Assembly (NCBI GenBank): GCA_913778145.1 | Contig: CAJYVI010000021.1 | Location: forward strand, 21,552-85,551 | DNA length: 64,000 nucleotides | Source: an uncultured Pseudocitrobacter sp. | GTDB taxonomy: Bacteria > Pseudomonadota > Gammaproteobacteria > Enterobacterales > Enterobacteriaceae | Reading direction: 5' to 3' | In this document: positions 10,518 through 20,432 of the stretch, one piece after another | Numbering within the stretch: the first letter of the stretch is position 1 | How the letters are laid out: each line of letters begins with the position of its first letter | Position numbers and translations under genes: made by a program | Notes under the pieces: generated by a model | What the model was told of the DNA's origin: nothing | The model's database searches: none | The model's input: only the letters and a program-made list of their open reading frames with translations

Positions 10518-11951
10518 TTACTGCATCAGCAGATAGATAGAGCTATCGCCACGCTGAATGTTCAGCGCCAGTACGGACGGTTTGCTGTCGAGGATTTTGC
10601 GCAGCTCAGCGATGTTTTTCACCGCCTGCTGGTTCGCGCCCACGATCAGGTCACCTTTTTTCAGGCCAATCTGCGCGGCTGGAGAACCGGCTTTCACCGT
10701 ATTCACCACCACGCCTTTGTCCTGGCCTTTATTGCTCATTTCCGCCCCTTCGATACCGCTGAAGATGGAGCTGGATTCAACCTGATTCTGGCTGCTCTGT
10801 TGCAGTTCCAGATTTACGGTCACCGGTTTGCCGTCACGCAGCAGGCCGAGGCTGATTTTGCTGCCGATTGGCATGGTGCCAACCTGTGCGCGCAACGCCG
10901 CAAAGCTGCTGATTTGTTTACCGTTCAGGGAGGTGATGACATCACCGGCTTTAATCCCTGCTTTGGCGGCGGAAGAGTTCGGCATCACCTGGCTGACGAA
11001 GGCCCCGCGCTGAGCATCAACTTTCATCGCTTTCGCCAGTTCGGAGTTCAGCTCGGTACCCATGATGCCCAGCTCGCCGCGTTTCACCTGGCCAAATTCC
11101 ACCATCTGCGAGGTCAGGTTTTTCACCATGTTGCTCGGGATAGCGAAGCCGATACCGATGTTGCCGCCGTCCGGTGCCAGAATCGCGGTGTTGATACCAA
11201 TCAGTTCACCGTTCAGGTTCACCAGCGCGCCGCCGGAGTTACCGCGGTTAATCGCCGCATCGGTCTGGATAAAGTTTTCATAGTTTTCAACATTCAGGCC
11301 GCTACGACCCAGTGCAGAAACAATACCAGAGGTCACGGTTTCGCCCAGCCCGAACGGGTTACCGATAGCGACCGTATAGTCGCCCACGCGCAGCGCGTCG
11401 GAGTCTGCCATTTTAATCGCGGTCAGGTTTTTCGGATCCTGAATCTGGATCAGCGCAATATCGGAGCGCGGATCTTTGCCAACGACTTTAGCGTCAAATT
11501 TACGCCCGTCGCTGAGCTGCACTTTAATGGTGGTGGCGTTATCCACCACGTGGTTATTGGTGACGACATAGCCTTTCGCCGCGTCAATCACGACGCCAGA
11601 ACCCAGCGCCTGGAATTTTTGCTGCTGACCGCCGCCCTGGCCGCCATCAGGCCCGCCGCCCTGGCAGAACGGCGAGTTCTGGAACGGGGAACCGTCCTGG
11701 CAGAACGGCGAGTTATCGCCGAAGAACTGCTGGAAGTTACGCCCCATACGCGGAGTGTTCACGGTCGTGCTGCCTTCAACGTTGATACTAACTACGGACG
11801 GCATCACTTTTTCCAGCATTGGCGCCAGGCTTGGCATCTGCTGTGCGGTCGTGGCGGATGAAGCCGTCTCAGCCGCGCTAGCGGACAACGGAGACAGTGC
11901 CAAACTTAAACTAAGAGCCAGTGCACTCATTGCTAACGTGGTTTTTTTCAT
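10518..11951 (-). CDS. degP: periplasmic serine protease and chaperone DegP
   Basis: 477 aa including a Sec signal peptide (residues 1-26, ending SASA-A). DegP (HtrA) degrades or refolds misfolded envelope proteins and forms oligomeric cages in the periplasm. The chymotrypsin-like triad is visible as H134 (NNHVVDNA), D164 (DIALIQI) and S239 (RGNSGGAL), followed by two PDZ domains (about 280-380 and 390-477). The LA loop near residues 83-110 has two FCQ motifs and is Gly-rich and two residues longer than in E. coli. The ATG at 11951 gives the lysine-rich signal start; the reading frame continues upstream without support. A sigma-E promoter lies upstream. Confidence 0.98.
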   Translation of the reverse strand: MKKTTLAMSALALSLSLALSPLSASAAETASSATTAQQMPSLAPMLEKVMPSVVSINVEGSTTVNTPRMGRNFQQFFGDNSPFCQDGSPFQNSPFCQGGGPDGGQGGGQQQKFQALGSGVVIDAAKGYVVTNNHVVDNATTIKVQLSDGRKFDAKVVGKDPRSDIALIQIQDPKNLTAIKMADSDALRVGDYTVAIGNPFGLGETVTSGIVSALGRSGLNVENYENFIQTDAAINRGNSGGALVNLNGELIGINTAILAPDGGNIGIGFAIPSNMVKNLTSQMVEFGQVKRGELGIMGTELNSELAKAMKVDAQRGAFVSQVMPNSSAAKAGIKAGDVITSLNGKQISSFAALRAQVGTMPIGSKISLGLLRDGKPVTVNLELQQSSQNQVESSSIFSGIEGAEMSNKGQDKGVVVNTVKAGSPAAQIGLKKGDLIVGANQQAVKNIAELRKILDSKPSVLALNIQRGDSSIYLLMQ

Positions 11952-12001
11952 GTGTTTCAATCTCAATTTCAGATTATGCAAAGTTGCTGTGTACGTGACT
12001 A

Positions 12002-12029
12002 TCAGAGTCATTTTATAACGCTAAGTTCC
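12002..12029 (-). promoter_or_regulatory. sigma-E promoter of degP
   Basis: On the minus strand, -35 GGAACTT (12023-12029) and -10 TCTGA (12002-12006) are separated by 16 bp, a near-exact sigma-E promoter, about 50 bp before the degP ATG. A GTAAA half-site further upstream (12071-12075) could belong to a CpxR box, but the second half is unclear. Confidence 0.88.
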
Positions 12030-12086
12030 GCGCTTAAGAGGCTGGAAAAAGTAAAAATTTATTGTCCATCTTTACAAAACTCAGGG

Positions 12087-13601
12087 TTATTCCACCGCCA
12101 TCAGACGACGATATTCATCCCACGCGTAGAGATCGGTCATCCCACTGATATAGTCCTGAATCAGACGACAGCGATAATAGTATTCCATCACCGGGTATTC
12201 TGCTGAGTCACTCGAAACTTTATTTACCGCCTCGATATACGCCAGCCGATGGTTACGCGAGAGTTTCTGGAACAGGCGCGATTCAATCGGCAGCGAAACG
12301 ATGCGCTCTTTCTCAACCAACAACGTGAAGTCAGTTTGCGATAATTTCAACAGGGGAGAATAGATTTCCAGTAATCCGCTGATCACCCGGTAGCCCTGAA
12401 GCTCCAGCATCTCAACGTCAGAATGGCTAAAGACATGTTTTATAGCAACTTTTTTATACAGATCTAACAGCTGGCTATAATCACTTTCATCTTCCAGCAG
12501 CGCATGATTAAAGTCGCCACGGTAGATTTCTGGCAGATTATCAATAAAGCGCTGGGCGGCGAACGGCACCAGTTTATTTAATGTATTGACCCGTAAATAC
12601 ATAAAGAACTGATCGACCGTACTGCGACTTAATGAATTGGATCGCGATTTATCCCAGGCGTTTTCGACCACCTGCGCGAACAGAGAACCTTTCCCATGTT
12701 CGGGCCAGGCATCATGTAAATGTTGATAAAGCTGCTCGACGCTAAAGATACGTTTTTCTACCGCATCTTCGAGATCCGCCACGCAATAGGAAATATCATC
12801 CGCCGCCTCCATAATCCAGGTAAGGGGGAAGCGATTGTAAGGCGCTAAATCCAGTTCTTTACGTAAGCGGGCAATATAGTGTTCTTCGGCTAAATAATAG
12901 CCAGGTTTCTTCATTAAATAGCTGTGGCTTGCGGGCACATCGCTGGCCCACCAGGCGGGGCGGGTATATTTCAGAATACACCCCACCTGCGCCCAGGTAA
13001 GATTCATGCGCATTAAGGTGTGCACCATGCGAATGCCCTGCGCATTGCCCTCAAAATGACAAAGGTCCTGGCGCACTTTGCGACGTAATTCGTTTAGCGT
13101 CTCATCCCCCTCCAGCAGACGCAACGTGGCAACGACGCAGCGATCGTGGCTCAGCGGCTGTTGGGTGGCATCTGCCGGAACCAGCCGTTGGCGAAACCAG
13201 TCGTTAATTGCCGCCTCACCAAAATGACCAAACGGCGGGTTACCAATGTCGTGCATCAGGCAGGCCATCTCAACGATGCTTTCGAACGGGCCGGTCAACT
13301 CGTCCAGCCCGTAAGCACCAAGCAGCTTTTTCTCTTTAAGACGGCTGAGCACTTCTTTTGCGATATAACGCCCCACCTGCTGAACTTCCAGCGAGTGGGT
13401 TAAACGCGTGCGCACGGCGGCATTACGTTCCAGCGGGAAAACCTGGGTTTTCTGCTGCAAACGACGAATCGCCGGGGAGTTAATAATACGCCCGCGATCG
13501 CTTTCGAATATCTGTAGGATCTCATGCTCAGAGCTGACGCCTTCTGGCGAGCGATAGCGCCGACCCCAGTTAATCTTGTTGCGAAAATTAATATTAGCCA
13601 T
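12087..13601 (-). CDS. dgt: deoxyguanosinetriphosphate triphosphohydrolase
   Basis: 504 aa, one residue shorter at the C-terminus than E. coli Dgt. It cleaves dGTP to deoxyguanosine and tripolyphosphate, keeping the dGTP pool in balance. The HD-domain metal ligands are visible: H69 (RLTHS), H117-D118 ([12 protein letters not shown]), H126, and a downstream Asp in the EAADDISYC segment. It is transcribed toward degP and divergent from mtn with an 83-bp gap between the start codons. The start at 13601 gives [12 protein letters not shown], close to the known N-terminus. Confidence 0.97.
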   Translation of the reverse strand: MANINFRNKINWGRRYRSPEGVSSEHEILQIFESDRGRIINSPAIRRLQQKTQVFPLERNAAVRTRLTHSLEVQQVGRYIAKEVLSRLKEKKLLGAYGLDELTGPFESIVEMACLMHDIGNPPFGHFGEAAINDWFRQRLVPADATQQPLSHDRCVVATLRLLEGDETLNELRRKVRQDLCHFEGNAQGIRMVHTLMRMNLTWAQVGCILKYTRPAWWASDVPASHSYLMKKPGYYLAEEHYIARLRKELDLAPYNRFPLTWIMEAADDISYCVADLEDAVEKRIFSVEQLYQHLHDAWPEHGKGSLFAQVVENAWDKSRSNSLSRSTVDQFFMYLRVNTLNKLVPFAAQRFIDNLPEIYRGDFNHALLEDESDYSQLLDLYKKVAIKHVFSHSDVEMLELQGYRVISGLLEIYSPLLKLSQTDFTLLVEKERIVSLPIESRLFQKLSRNHRLAYIEAVNKVSSDSAEYPVMEYYYRCRLIQDYISGMTDLYAWDEYRRLMAVE

Positions 13602-13684
13602 AGCCTCTCCATCGCGAGAAATGCGCTTCCCCTGAACCCCATGGTAGACTATGCATCCAAATAGGGCATATCGCGAGTAAATCT

Positions 13685-14383
13685 ATGAAAATCGGCATCA
13701 TTGGCGCAATGGAAGAAGAAGTTACGCTGCTGCGTGACAAAATCGAAAACCGTGAAACTCTCTCCATCGGCGGAAGTGAAATTTATACCGGTCAGCTTAA
13801 CGGGGTGGATGTGGCGTTACTGAAATCCGGTATCGGTAAAGTCGCTGCCGCGATGGGCGCAACCCTGCTGCTGGAACGCTGCCAGCCAGACGTGATTATC
13901 AATACGGGTTCTGCGGGTGGCCTGGCGCCGACGCTGAAAGTGGGCGATATCGTGGTTTCCGACGAAGCGCGTTACCACGATGCAGACGTCACGGCGTTTG
14001 GCTATGAATTTGGTCAGCTCCCGGGCTGTCCGGCAGGTTTTAAAGCCGACGAAAAACTGATCGCTGCGGCGCAAGAGTGCATTAAAGCATTAAATCTGAA
14101 TGCGGTACGCGGCCTGATCGTCAGCGGCGACGCCTTCATCAACGGTTCAGTGGGGCTGGCGAAAATCCGTCACAACTTCCCGCAGGCGGTGGCCGTAGAG
14201 ATGGAAGCAACCGCCATCGCGCACGTCTGCCACAACTTCAATGTCCCGTTCGTGGTGGTTCGCGCGATCTCTGACGTCGCTGACCAGCAGTCTCACCTGA
14301 GCTTTGACGAGTTCCTGGCGGTTGCGGCAAAACAGTCCACCCTGATGGTGGAAACCCTGGTGCAGAAGCTGGCGCGTGGTTAA
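13685..14383 (+). CDS. mtn: 5'-methylthioadenosine / S-adenosylhomocysteine nucleosidase
   Basis: 232 aa, also called Pfs. Hydrolyses 5'-methylthioadenosine and S-adenosylhomocysteine (and 5'-deoxyadenosine) to adenine and the thioribose or ribose product; this clears by-products of polyamine synthesis and methylation and leads to autoinducer-2. The catalytic acids E12 (AMEEE) and D197 (ISDVADQQ) are present, with VEMEA around E174. The gene overlaps btuF by 8 bp, which suggests translational coupling. MTA made by the speE product in this window is one of its substrates. Confidence 0.98.
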   Translation: MKIGIIGAMEEEVTLLRDKIENRETLSIGGSEIYTGQLNGVDVALLKSGIGKVAAAMGATLLLERCQPDVIINTGSAGGLAPTLKVGDIVVSDEARYHDADVTAFGYEFGQLPGCPAGFKADEKLIAAAQECIKALNLNAVRGLIVSGDAFINGSVGLAKIRHNFPQAVAVEMEATAIAHVCHNFNVPFVVVRAISDVADQQSHLSFDEFLAVAAKQSTLMVETLVQKLARG

Positions 14384-15176
14384 GTCGTGGCTTACTGGGC
14401 TTCTCGCCCTCGCACTGGTTACCCCGGCGTGGCTTGGTGCCGCGCCGCGGGTGATTACCCTCTCCCCGGCCAATACGGAACTGGCGTTTGCCGCCGGGAT
14501 CACGCCAATTGGCGTCAGCAGCTATTCCGACTACCCGGAAGCCGCGAAAAGTATTGAGCAGGTCGCTTCCTGGCAAGGAATTAACCTGGAACGTATCGTG
14601 GCCTTAAAGCCCGATGTAGTGCTCGCCTGGCGGGAAGGCAACGCCGAGCGGCAGGTTAACCAGTTGAGTTCATTGGGCATTAAAGTCGTATGGATCGATA
14701 ACCATACGGTAGAAAGTATTGCCGCAACGCTGCGCGAAATCGCCCAGTGGAGCCCAGATCCTGAAAAAGCGGAACAGGCCGCCAGCCAGCTGCTGCGCGA
14801 TTACACTGAACTTAAAGCCCGCTATGCAAATCAGTCAAAAAAACGGGTATTCCTCCAGTTCGGTTTCAATCCTATCTTTACCAGTAACAAAGCCGCTATT
14901 CAGAACCAGGTGCTGGAAATGTGCGGGGGTGAAAACATCTTCGCCGACAGCCGTGTGCCCTGGCCACAGGTCAGCCGCGAACAGGTGCTCACCCGCCAGC
15001 CACAGGCGATTGTGGTCGCCGGCGGCGCGAGTCAAATTCCGAAAATCGAACAGTATTGGGGCAGTCAGCTCACAATCCCGGTGATTCCTCTCAATAGCGA
15101 CTGGTTTGAACGTGCAAGCCCACGTATTATCCTCGCCGCGAAACAACTCTGTACTGCCCTGGCGCAGGTTAATTGA
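14376..15176 (+). CDS. btuF: periplasmic vitamin B12-binding protein
   Basis: 266 aa, the E. coli length. Binds cobalamin in the periplasm and delivers it to the BtuCD ABC transporter, which is not in this window. A signal peptide covers about residues 1-22 (ends WLGA). The mature protein has the class III solute-binding fold with the start [13 protein letters not shown]. The start is a GTG at 14376 inside the end of mtn; this overlap is the normal arrangement in enterobacteria. yadS follows closely on the same strand. Confidence 0.96.
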   Translation: MVKSWLTGLLALALVTPAWLGAAPRVITLSPANTELAFAAGITPIGVSSYSDYPEAAKSIEQVASWQGINLERIVALKPDVVLAWREGNAERQVNQLSSLGIKVVWIDNHTVESIAATLREIAQWSPDPEKAEQAASQLLRDYTELKARYANQSKKRVFLQFGFNPIFTSNKAAIQNQVLEMCGGENIFADSRVPWPQVSREQVLTRQPQAIVVAGGASQIPKIEQYWGSQLTIPVIPLNSDWFERASPRIILAAKQLCTALAQVN

Positions 15177-15192
15177 TAGGTTAACTCGGGAT

Positions 15193-15816
15193 ATGCTCGT
15201 CTACTGGCTGGATATTCTTGGCACAATTGTCTTTGCAGTTTCTGGCGTACTACTCGCCGGAAAGCTGCGTATGGATCCGTTTGGCGTACTGGTGCTGGGC
15301 GTGGTTACCGCCGTCGGCGGCGGAACGATCCGCGACATGGCGCTCGATCACGGCCCGGTCTTTTGGGTAAAAGATCCTACCGACCTGGTGGTGGCGATGG
15401 TCACCTGTATGCTCACTATCGTGCTGGTGCGTCAGCCGCGCCGTCTGCCAAAGTGGGTATTACCGGTGCTGGATGCCGTTGGTCTCGCGGTGTTTGTCGG
15501 CATCGGCGTGAATAAAGCATTTCTTGCTGAAACCGGCCCGCTGGTCGCGGTTTGTATGGGTGTTATCACCGGTGTCGGCGGCGGGATTATCCGCGACGTG
15601 CTGGCACGCGAAGTGCCAATGATCCTGCGAACGGAAATCTACGCCACCGCCTGTATTATCGGTGGCATCGTCCACGCCACGGCGTTTTATACCTTCAACG
15701 TTCCGCTGGAGAGCGCCAGTATGATTGGCATGGTGGTGACGCTGGCTATTCGTCTGGCAGCGATTCACTGGCATCTGAAGCTGCCGACCTTTGCGCTGGA
15801 TGAGCCGGGGAAATGA
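15193..15816 (+). CDS. yadS: TRIC-family inner membrane protein YadS
   Basis: 207 aa, with two internally similar halves, each of about three membrane segments and a glycine motif: VTAVGGGTIRD around residue 38-48 and ITGVGGGIIRD around 125-135. This is the UPF0126/TRIC fold of trimeric cation channels; bacterial homologues conduct K+ or Na+ in vitro, but YadS has no assigned physiological role. I start at the ATG at 15193, 16 bases after btuF, because it begins directly with the first membrane helix; an upstream extension would overlap btuF. Confidence 0.93.
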   Translation: MLVYWLDILGTIVFAVSGVLLAGKLRMDPFGVLVLGVVTAVGGGTIRDMALDHGPVFWVKDPTDLVVAMVTCMLTIVLVRQPRRLPKWVLPVLDAVGLAVFVGIGVNKAFLAETGPLVAVCMGVITGVGGGIIRDVLAREVPMILRTEIYATACIIGGIVHATAFYTFNVPLESASMIGMVVTLAIRLAAIHWHLKLPTFALDEPGK

Positions 15817-15825
15817 TGTGATGAA

Positions 15826-15850
15826 GCCCGATGGCGCAACGCCATCGGGC
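15826..15850. terminator. bidirectional hairpin between yadS and the four-cysteine gene
   Basis: 11-bp perfect inverted repeat GCCCGATGGCG (15826-15836) and CGCCATCGGGC (15840-15850) with a CAA loop. It lies between convergent genes; neither strand has a strong U-run. Confidence 0.6.
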
Positions 15851-15857
15851 CTGAGAA

Positions 15858-16292
15858 TTACTTCTTCGCCTTCCCTTTCGACGCTTCCGAGCACTCTTTC
15901 CCGACAAACTTCTGCACGGTTTCGGTGCTAAAACTCGACTTCTGACCGCCGCTCTCAATATCCATTTTTATGGTCATACGGATCTCGGTATCGCTGATTT
16001 TTTTCTCCTCTACCACAGAGTGCATATTGCCCTCTGGCTTATTACAGGTGATTTCGTTTACCAGTAAGGTATCGGTGTTTTCAGTATATTTGATCGAACA
16101 CCCGTCCTTAGTACTTTCAACACCTTTAGCAATTTTTTTCAAATTTGCGGCCATTTTTTCCGTATAGCATGTGTGGATAGTTTTCCCCTGACCTTCCCTG
16201 GCCCATTCACCGGGCTGAATATCCAGAGCCATTGCGCTGTGTGAACCCGCCAGAGTAAATGCAAAAATAGCCGCTAATTTAACGCATTTCAT
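15858..16292 (-). CDS. exported four-cysteine protein, DUF3617-like (copy A)
   Basis: 144 aa, function unknown. A Sec signal peptide spans about residues 1-22 (MKCVKLAAIF ... SAMA), so the product is probably periplasmic. The mature part has the PGEW start and four cysteines at 42, 65, 83 and 134, a pattern suggesting two disulfides and resembling DUF3617 proteins. The C-terminus is lysine-rich. It is a tandem paralogue of the next gene: the first 30 residues are identical and the cysteine positions coincide, while the rest differs strongly. AAAGGA precedes the ATG. I do not recall an E. coli gene here. Confidence 0.85.
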   Translation of the reverse strand: MKCVKLAAIFAFTLAGSHSAMALDIQPGEWAREGQGKTIHTCYTEKMAANLKKIAKGVESTKDGCSIKYTENTDTLLVNEITCNKPEGNMHSVVEEKKISDTEIRMTIKMDIESGGQKSSFSTETVQKFVGKECSEASKGKAKK

Positions 16293-16338
16293 AATTAAGT
16301 CCTTTAATATTAGAAAGTTACATTCCGTGTTATTAGCC
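16203..16338 (-). repeat. direct repeat unit A: leader plus signal-peptide segment
   Basis: 136 bp covering the first 30 codons of copy A and about 46 bp upstream. It is almost identical to 16794-16929, with only a few differences. A 14-bp piece (TATTTACCGCTTCT) further upstream is also shared (16380-16393 and 16972-16985), and a degraded version of the erpA terminator lies between, so the duplicated block was longer. Confidence 0.9.
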
Positions 16339-16451
16339 TTTAAACACGCCCAGCACTATTGGTGTTGAGGTGTATTTTCTATTTACCGCTTCTAGCGAAC
16401 GTATATGAAGCAATAAGCCGAATACGTAATCAGCCTAAAAGACAAGGATGA

Positions 16452-16883
16452 TTATTTGGCTTTAGAGTTCGATGGGGCAGAGCAACGTGCGCTAACAAAT
16501 TTTTGCACCATTTTCTCTTCCGCGCTCGATGTTTTACCATCAAGAGTGACATCCATCTTCACCTTAATCTTCACCTCAGTTTCGCTCGTTTTTGTCATGT
16601 CCGTCGCAATCAAAAACTCTTTGTCGGGTGTCTTACAGTAGGTCTCTGTGTTCTGATGCGTACTGCTATTGTCCTTAATGTCCGTAACACATTTCCCTGC
16701 TTTAATTTTTTTGCCTTTTTTCATCTCTTTCAGATGTTTAATTGCTGTGGCGTCGTAACAAGTTACTTTTGTTTTACCATTATGGTCAGTAACCCATTCA
16801 CCAGGCTGAATATCCAAAGCCATTGCGCTGTGTGAACCCGCCAGAGTAAATGCAAAAATAGCCGCCAATTTAACGCATTTCAT
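16452..16883 (-). CDS. exported four-cysteine protein, DUF3617-like (copy B)
   Basis: 143 aa paralogue of the gene just downstream. The signal peptide and first mature residues (1-30) are identical to copy A; cysteines are again at 42, 65, 83 and 134, and the segment MVQKFV before the last cysteine resembles VQKFV of copy A. The mature part is rich in Lys and Thr. I start at the ATG at 16883, with AAAGGA upstream, because it begins the signal peptide; a frame to 16931 would add 16 residues that spoil it. Probably periplasmic; ligand or partner unknown. Confidence 0.85.
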   Translation of the reverse strand: MKCVKLAAIFAFTLAGSHSAMALDIQPGEWVTDHNGKTKVTCYDATAIKHLKEMKKGKKIKAGKCVTDIKDNSSTHQNTETYCKTPDKEFLIATDMTKTSETEVKIKVKMDVTLDGKTSSAEEKMVQKFVSARCSAPSNSKAK

Positions 16884-16929
16884 AATTAAATCCTTTAATA
16901 TTAAAAAGTTACATTCCGTGTTATTAGCC
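16794..16929 (-). repeat. direct repeat unit B: leader plus signal-peptide segment
   Basis: Second copy of the 136-bp unit described at 16203-16338, here covering the start of copy B. The near identity of leader and signal peptide next to divergent mature sequence shows a tandem duplication, possibly with later gene conversion of the 5' part. Confidence 0.9.
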
Positions 16930-16931
16930 AT

Positions 16932-16965
16932 AAAAACAAAGCCCGAACACCAAAGGTATTCAGGC
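16932..16965 (-). terminator. terminator after erpA
   Basis: On the minus strand GCCUGAAUACC pairs with GGUGUUCGGGC (genomic 16955-16965 and 16941-16951), 11 bp with G-U pairs and a UUU loop, followed by UUUGUUUUUA. It separates erpA from the four-cysteine genes. Confidence 0.85.
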
Positions 16966-17027
16966 TTTTTATATTTACCGCTTCTGTAGAGCGGTATTAT
17001 TTTCCAGTCCGGATAGCCCGGCGAGTA

Positions 17028-17372
17028 TCAGATACTGAACGAAGAACCGCAGCCGCAGGTGCTGGTGGCGTTCGGGTTGGTCACGATGAAACGCGAACCT
17101 TCCAGACCTTCGGTGTAATCAACAGAACCGCCGACCAGATACTGCAGGCTCATCGGGTCAACCACCAGGCCAACGCCCTGTTTCTCGATGGTCATATCGC
17201 CTTCGTTGATTTGATCGTCAAAGGTGAAGCCGTACTGGAAGCCGCTGCAACCACCACCGGTGATGTATACACGCAGTTTCAGGTTCGGATTGTCTTCGTC
17301 CGCAATCAGGTTTTTTACTTTAGAGGCTGCGGCGTCGGTAAACTCCAGCGGCAGCGCTACGTCATCACTCAT
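17028..17372 (-). CDS. erpA: A-type iron-sulfur cluster carrier ErpA
   Basis: 114 aa. Delivers Fe-S clusters to apoproteins, notably IspG and IspH of the isoprenoid pathway, and is essential in aerobic E. coli. The three cluster-binding cysteines are present: C42 (GGGCSGF) and C106 and C108 (STCGCGS). The ATG at 17372 follows GGGAG; the frame continues upstream to 17405 without support. It lies 81 bp after clcA on the same strand but probably has its own promoter. A clear terminator follows. Confidence 0.98.
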   Translation of the reverse strand: MSDDVALPLEFTDAAASKVKNLIADEDNPNLKLRVYITGGGCSGFQYGFTFDDQINEGDMTIEKQGVGLVVDPMSLQYLVGGSVDYTEGLEGSRFIVTNPNATSTCGCGSSFSI

Positions 17373-17453
17373 TTTTTGCTCCCATTTAAACCGTAATCTG
17401 GGCAAATTATAACCCGATTTTTAGGGCCATTATCTAATACCCTGGTAATTCAT

Positions 17454-18872
17454 TCAAGTATTCTGCCCGGCCGCTTGCTGGGCTTTTGCCGCCTGTTCTG
17501 CTTCCTGTTTCGCCAGCGTTCTCGCCAGAATAGTGGCGTAGAGCGGTTTGCCGCCGAGGAACTGTGCTAATAGCGTTGCACCTAAGCAGGTAATAATCAT
17601 TGGCAAAATGAGCTGATAATTGTCGGTCATCTCCAGCACCAGCACAATGCCGGTGAGCGGCGCGCGCACCGATGCAGCCATCAACGCGCCCATACCTGCA
17701 ATAGCAAACGTGCCCGCTTCCAGATGATAGGCCGGAAACACGTTCATTGCCGCCATACCGAACGCGGTGCCCAGCAGCGTGCCCAGCGCCAGCATCGGAG
17801 CGAAAATCCCGCCCGGCGCGCCGGATGAGAAACACAGTAGCGTGGTCAGCACCCGCGCGACAAAAATAAACAGCAGCAGACCTACGCTGTAGTTACCCGC
17901 CGCCGCGATGGGGATTAAGTTAAAGCCGCCGCCCGCCGCCGCCGGTTCAATCAGCCCGAGCACGCCGCACAGCCCGCCAATCAGGCCGCCGATCAGGACC
18001 CACTTTTTGATTTCGCCGCCGTGAATGCGCTGGAACATATCCTGCGTTCTCAGCACCAGCGTATTAAAAATGGGGCCGACGATGCCAAAAATCATCCCCA
18101 GCACCAGATAAAGCCACAGCGTGTCTACCGGCGCGTTGGTCAGTTTCCCCACTTCAATCACCGGCGTTTCACCGTTAAAGATGCGGAACACGATGCTCGA
18201 CATAATGACGCCGGTAAACACCGCTTTAATCGAGACCAGGTTATAACGGAACTGCGAGCGCATCTCTTCAATGATGAACAGAATGCCCGCCAGCGGGGCG
18301 TTAAACGCCGCCGACAGCCCCGCCGCCGCGCCGGTTGCCAGCAGAGTGTGACGCGCTTCGGCACTGCGCATACGGAAGATATCGCCGATCATGCGCCCGA
18401 TGTTACCGCCAATTTGCACCGTCGGCCCTTCGCGCCCGAGAACCATTCCGGCGCCGAGCGTACCCATCCCGCCGATAAATTTCACCGGCAGCACTCGCCA
18501 CCAGCGCACCGGACGCAACTCTTCCAGCGCGCCCTCGATTTCAGGGATACCGGAGCCACCCGCTTCCGGCGCGAAGCGGCGCACCAGCACATATCCGACC
18601 ATCGCCAGCAGCCCGGAAAGAATAAAGGCCAGCGGCCAAACAATAAACCAGTGATCCGCAACGTGGGCGATGGACGCCATACGGAGGTTCGACACCCAGT
18701 TCACCGCTTTTTCGAACGCCACGCCGACGAAACCGGCGACGGTGCCTACCAGCGCTGCCATCAAAAGAATTTTTAACGGCGTTTTATCTCGGTTCAACAA
18801 CCGCCGTATCGTATCGCCCCGACGTAAGCGTGCAATTTGCTGTGACTCAAAAGAGGAAGAATCTGCTTTCAT
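17454..18872 (-). CDS. clcA: H+/Cl- exchange transporter ClcA
   Basis: 472 aa, inner-membrane homodimeric CLC antiporter exchanging two chloride ions for one proton; supports extreme acid resistance. The chloride-coordinating motifs are GSGIPE at residues 106-111 and GREGP at 146-150, whose E148 is the external gating glutamate; FNAPLAG and GAPGGIFAP are also intact, and E203 lies in the IIEEM segment. The N-terminal 30 residues diverge from E. coli. It is divergent from hemL. Confidence 0.97.
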   Translation of the reverse strand: MKADSSSFESQQIARLRRGDTIRRLLNRDKTPLKILLMAALVGTVAGFVGVAFEKAVNWVSNLRMASIAHVADHWFIVWPLAFILSGLLAMVGYVLVRRFAPEAGGSGIPEIEGALEELRPVRWWRVLPVKFIGGMGTLGAGMVLGREGPTVQIGGNIGRMIGDIFRMRSAEARHTLLATGAAAGLSAAFNAPLAGILFIIEEMRSQFRYNLVSIKAVFTGVIMSSIVFRIFNGETPVIEVGKLTNAPVDTLWLYLVLGMIFGIVGPIFNTLVLRTQDMFQRIHGGEIKKWVLIGGLIGGLCGVLGLIEPAAAGGGFNLIPIAAAGNYSVGLLLFIFVARVLTTLLCFSSGAPGGIFAPMLALGTLLGTAFGMAAMNVFPAYHLEAGTFAIAGMGALMAASVRAPLTGIVLVLEMTDNYQLILPMIITCLGATLLAQFLGGKPLYATILARTLAKQEAEQAAKAQQAAGQNT

Positions 18873-19055
18873 CTGCTTATCATTAATTGGTAATACAAAT
18901 CCGAAGGAGGCATTCTAGCGGGCCTCTCGCCCCTCGTCGCGTAAAAAATCCCCTGAATGACCGAGTGTTTCATTTCGGCAAAACTTTCATAACCTTCCTG
19001 GAATAATTAGAATAGCCCGTTAATCATTTTCCTCCCCCGAATCAGGAGCCGTTTC

Positions 19056-20336
19056 ATGAGCAAATCGGAAAACCTCTACAACGCAGCGCGAAAACTTATT
19101 CCCGGCGGCGTCAACTCACCGGTACGCGCCTTCACCGGCGTGGGTGGCACACCGCTGTTTATCGAACGTGCGGACGGGGCTTACCTGTATGATGCGGACG
19201 GCAAAGCCTATGTGGATTACGTCGGCTCCTGGGGCCCGATGGTACTGGGCCACAATAACCCCACCATCCGTAACGCGGTGATTGAAGCCGCCGAGCGTGG
19301 CCTGAGCTTCGGCGCGCCAACCGAAATGGAAGTAAAAATGGCGGAACTGGTGACCGAACTGGTGCCGACCATGGACATGGTGCGTATGGTGAACTCGGGT
19401 ACGGAAGCGACCATGAGCGCCATTCGTCTGGCGCGTGGCTTCACGGGCCGCGATAAAATCATCAAATTCGAAGGTTGCTACCACGGTCACGCCGACCACC
19501 TGCTGGTAAAAGCAGGTTCCGGCGCGCTGACCCTCGGCCAGCCAAATTCCCCAGGCGTTCCGGCGGATTTTGCCAAACACACGCTGACCTGCACCTATAA
19601 CGATCTCGCCTCCGTGCGCGAAGCGTTCGAGCAGTTCCGGAATGAGATCGCCTGCATCATCGTGGAACCGGTCGCGGGCAACATGAACTGTGTACCACCG
19701 CTGCCGGAATTCCTGCCGGGCCTGCGCGCCCTGTGCGATGAGTTTGGCGCACTGCTGATTATCGATGAAGTCATGACCGGCTTCCGCGTCGCTCTGGCGG
19801 GCGCGCAGTCTTACTATGACGTGGTGCCGGATCTGACCTGCCTTGGCAAAATCATCGGCGGCGGTATGCCGGTAGGCGCATTCGGCGGACGCCGCGATGT
19901 GATGGACGCGCTGGCGCCAACCGGCCCGGTTTATCAGGCGGGAACGCTTTCCGGTAACCCGATTGCAATGGCCGCCGGCTATGCGTGCCTGACCCAGGTG
20001 GCGCAACCGGGTGTTCATGAAACCTTAAACGAGCTTACGACTCAGTTAGCAGAAGGTTTACTGGAAGCGGCTGAAGAGACAGGCATTCCTCTGGTGGTTA
20101 ACCACGTTGGCGGGATGTTCGGGATTTTCTTCACCGACGCAAAAACGGTGACCTGCTATCAGGACGTTCTGACGTGCGATGTTGAGCGCTTCAAGCGTTT
20201 CTTCCACCTGATGCTGGACGAAGGTATTTACCTGGCACCGTCAGCGTTCGAAGCGGGCTTTATGTCCGTGGCGCACACGCCGGAAGATATTAATAAAACG
20301 ATTGATGCAGCACGTAAGGTGTTTGCGCAGCTGTAG
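19056..20336 (+). CDS. hemL: glutamate-1-semialdehyde 2,1-aminomutase
   Basis: 426 aa, the usual length. PLP-dependent enzyme that makes 5-aminolevulinate from glutamate-1-semialdehyde in the C5 tetrapyrrole pathway for haem. The PLP lysine is in the segment [13 protein letters not shown] (about K265), the PLP Asp in [10 protein letters not shown], and the glycine-rich NSGTEAT contacts the phosphate. It starts at an ATG with CAGGAG upstream. It stands alone between divergent clcA and convergent fhuB, with a palindromic repeat immediately after its stop. Confidence 0.98.
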   Translation: MSKSENLYNAARKLIPGGVNSPVRAFTGVGGTPLFIERADGAYLYDADGKAYVDYVGSWGPMVLGHNNPTIRNAVIEAAERGLSFGAPTEMEVKMAELVTELVPTMDMVRMVNSGTEATMSAIRLARGFTGRDKIIKFEGCYHGHADHLLVKAGSGALTLGQPNSPGVPADFAKHTLTCTYNDLASVREAFEQFRNEIACIIVEPVAGNMNCVPPLPEFLPGLRALCDEFGALLIIDEVMTGFRVALAGAQSYYDVVPDLTCLGKIIGGGMPVGAFGGRRDVMDALAPTGPVYQAGTLSGNPIAMAAGYACLTQVAQPGVHETLNELTTQLAEGLLEAAEETGIPLVVNHVGGMFGIFFTDAKTVTCYQDVLTCDVERFKRFFHLMLDEGIYLAPSAFEAGFMSVAHTPEDINKTIDAARKVFAQL

Positions 20337-20337
20337 C

Positions 20338-20426
20338 CCCTCACCCTAACCCTCTCCCTGAGGGAGAGGGAACCGACCGGCGCTTGTTTTCCCCCCTCTC
20401 CCTCAGGGAGAGGGCCGGGGTGAGGG
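20338..20426. repeat. palindromic repeat unit, copy 2 (hemL-fhuB)
   Basis: Same family as 9084-9190 but inverted: CCCTCACCCTAACCC on the left, CCGGGGTGAGGG on the right, with two CCCTCTCCC/GGGAGAGGG hairpins inside. It begins one base after the hemL stop codon and ends six bases before the fhuB stop, so it is the only sequence between two convergent genes. Confidence 0.85.
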
Positions 20427-20432
20427 TCTTTT

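Noticed and set aside
10509..11861. 450-codon plus-strand frame over degP
   Set aside because: Codon bias of degP creates a long open antisense frame. No ribosome-binding site, and composition (many His, Arg, Gln) is typical of shadow frames.
19116..20018. 300-codon minus-strand frame over hemL
   Set aside because: Antisense shadow of hemL with no domain and no start signal.
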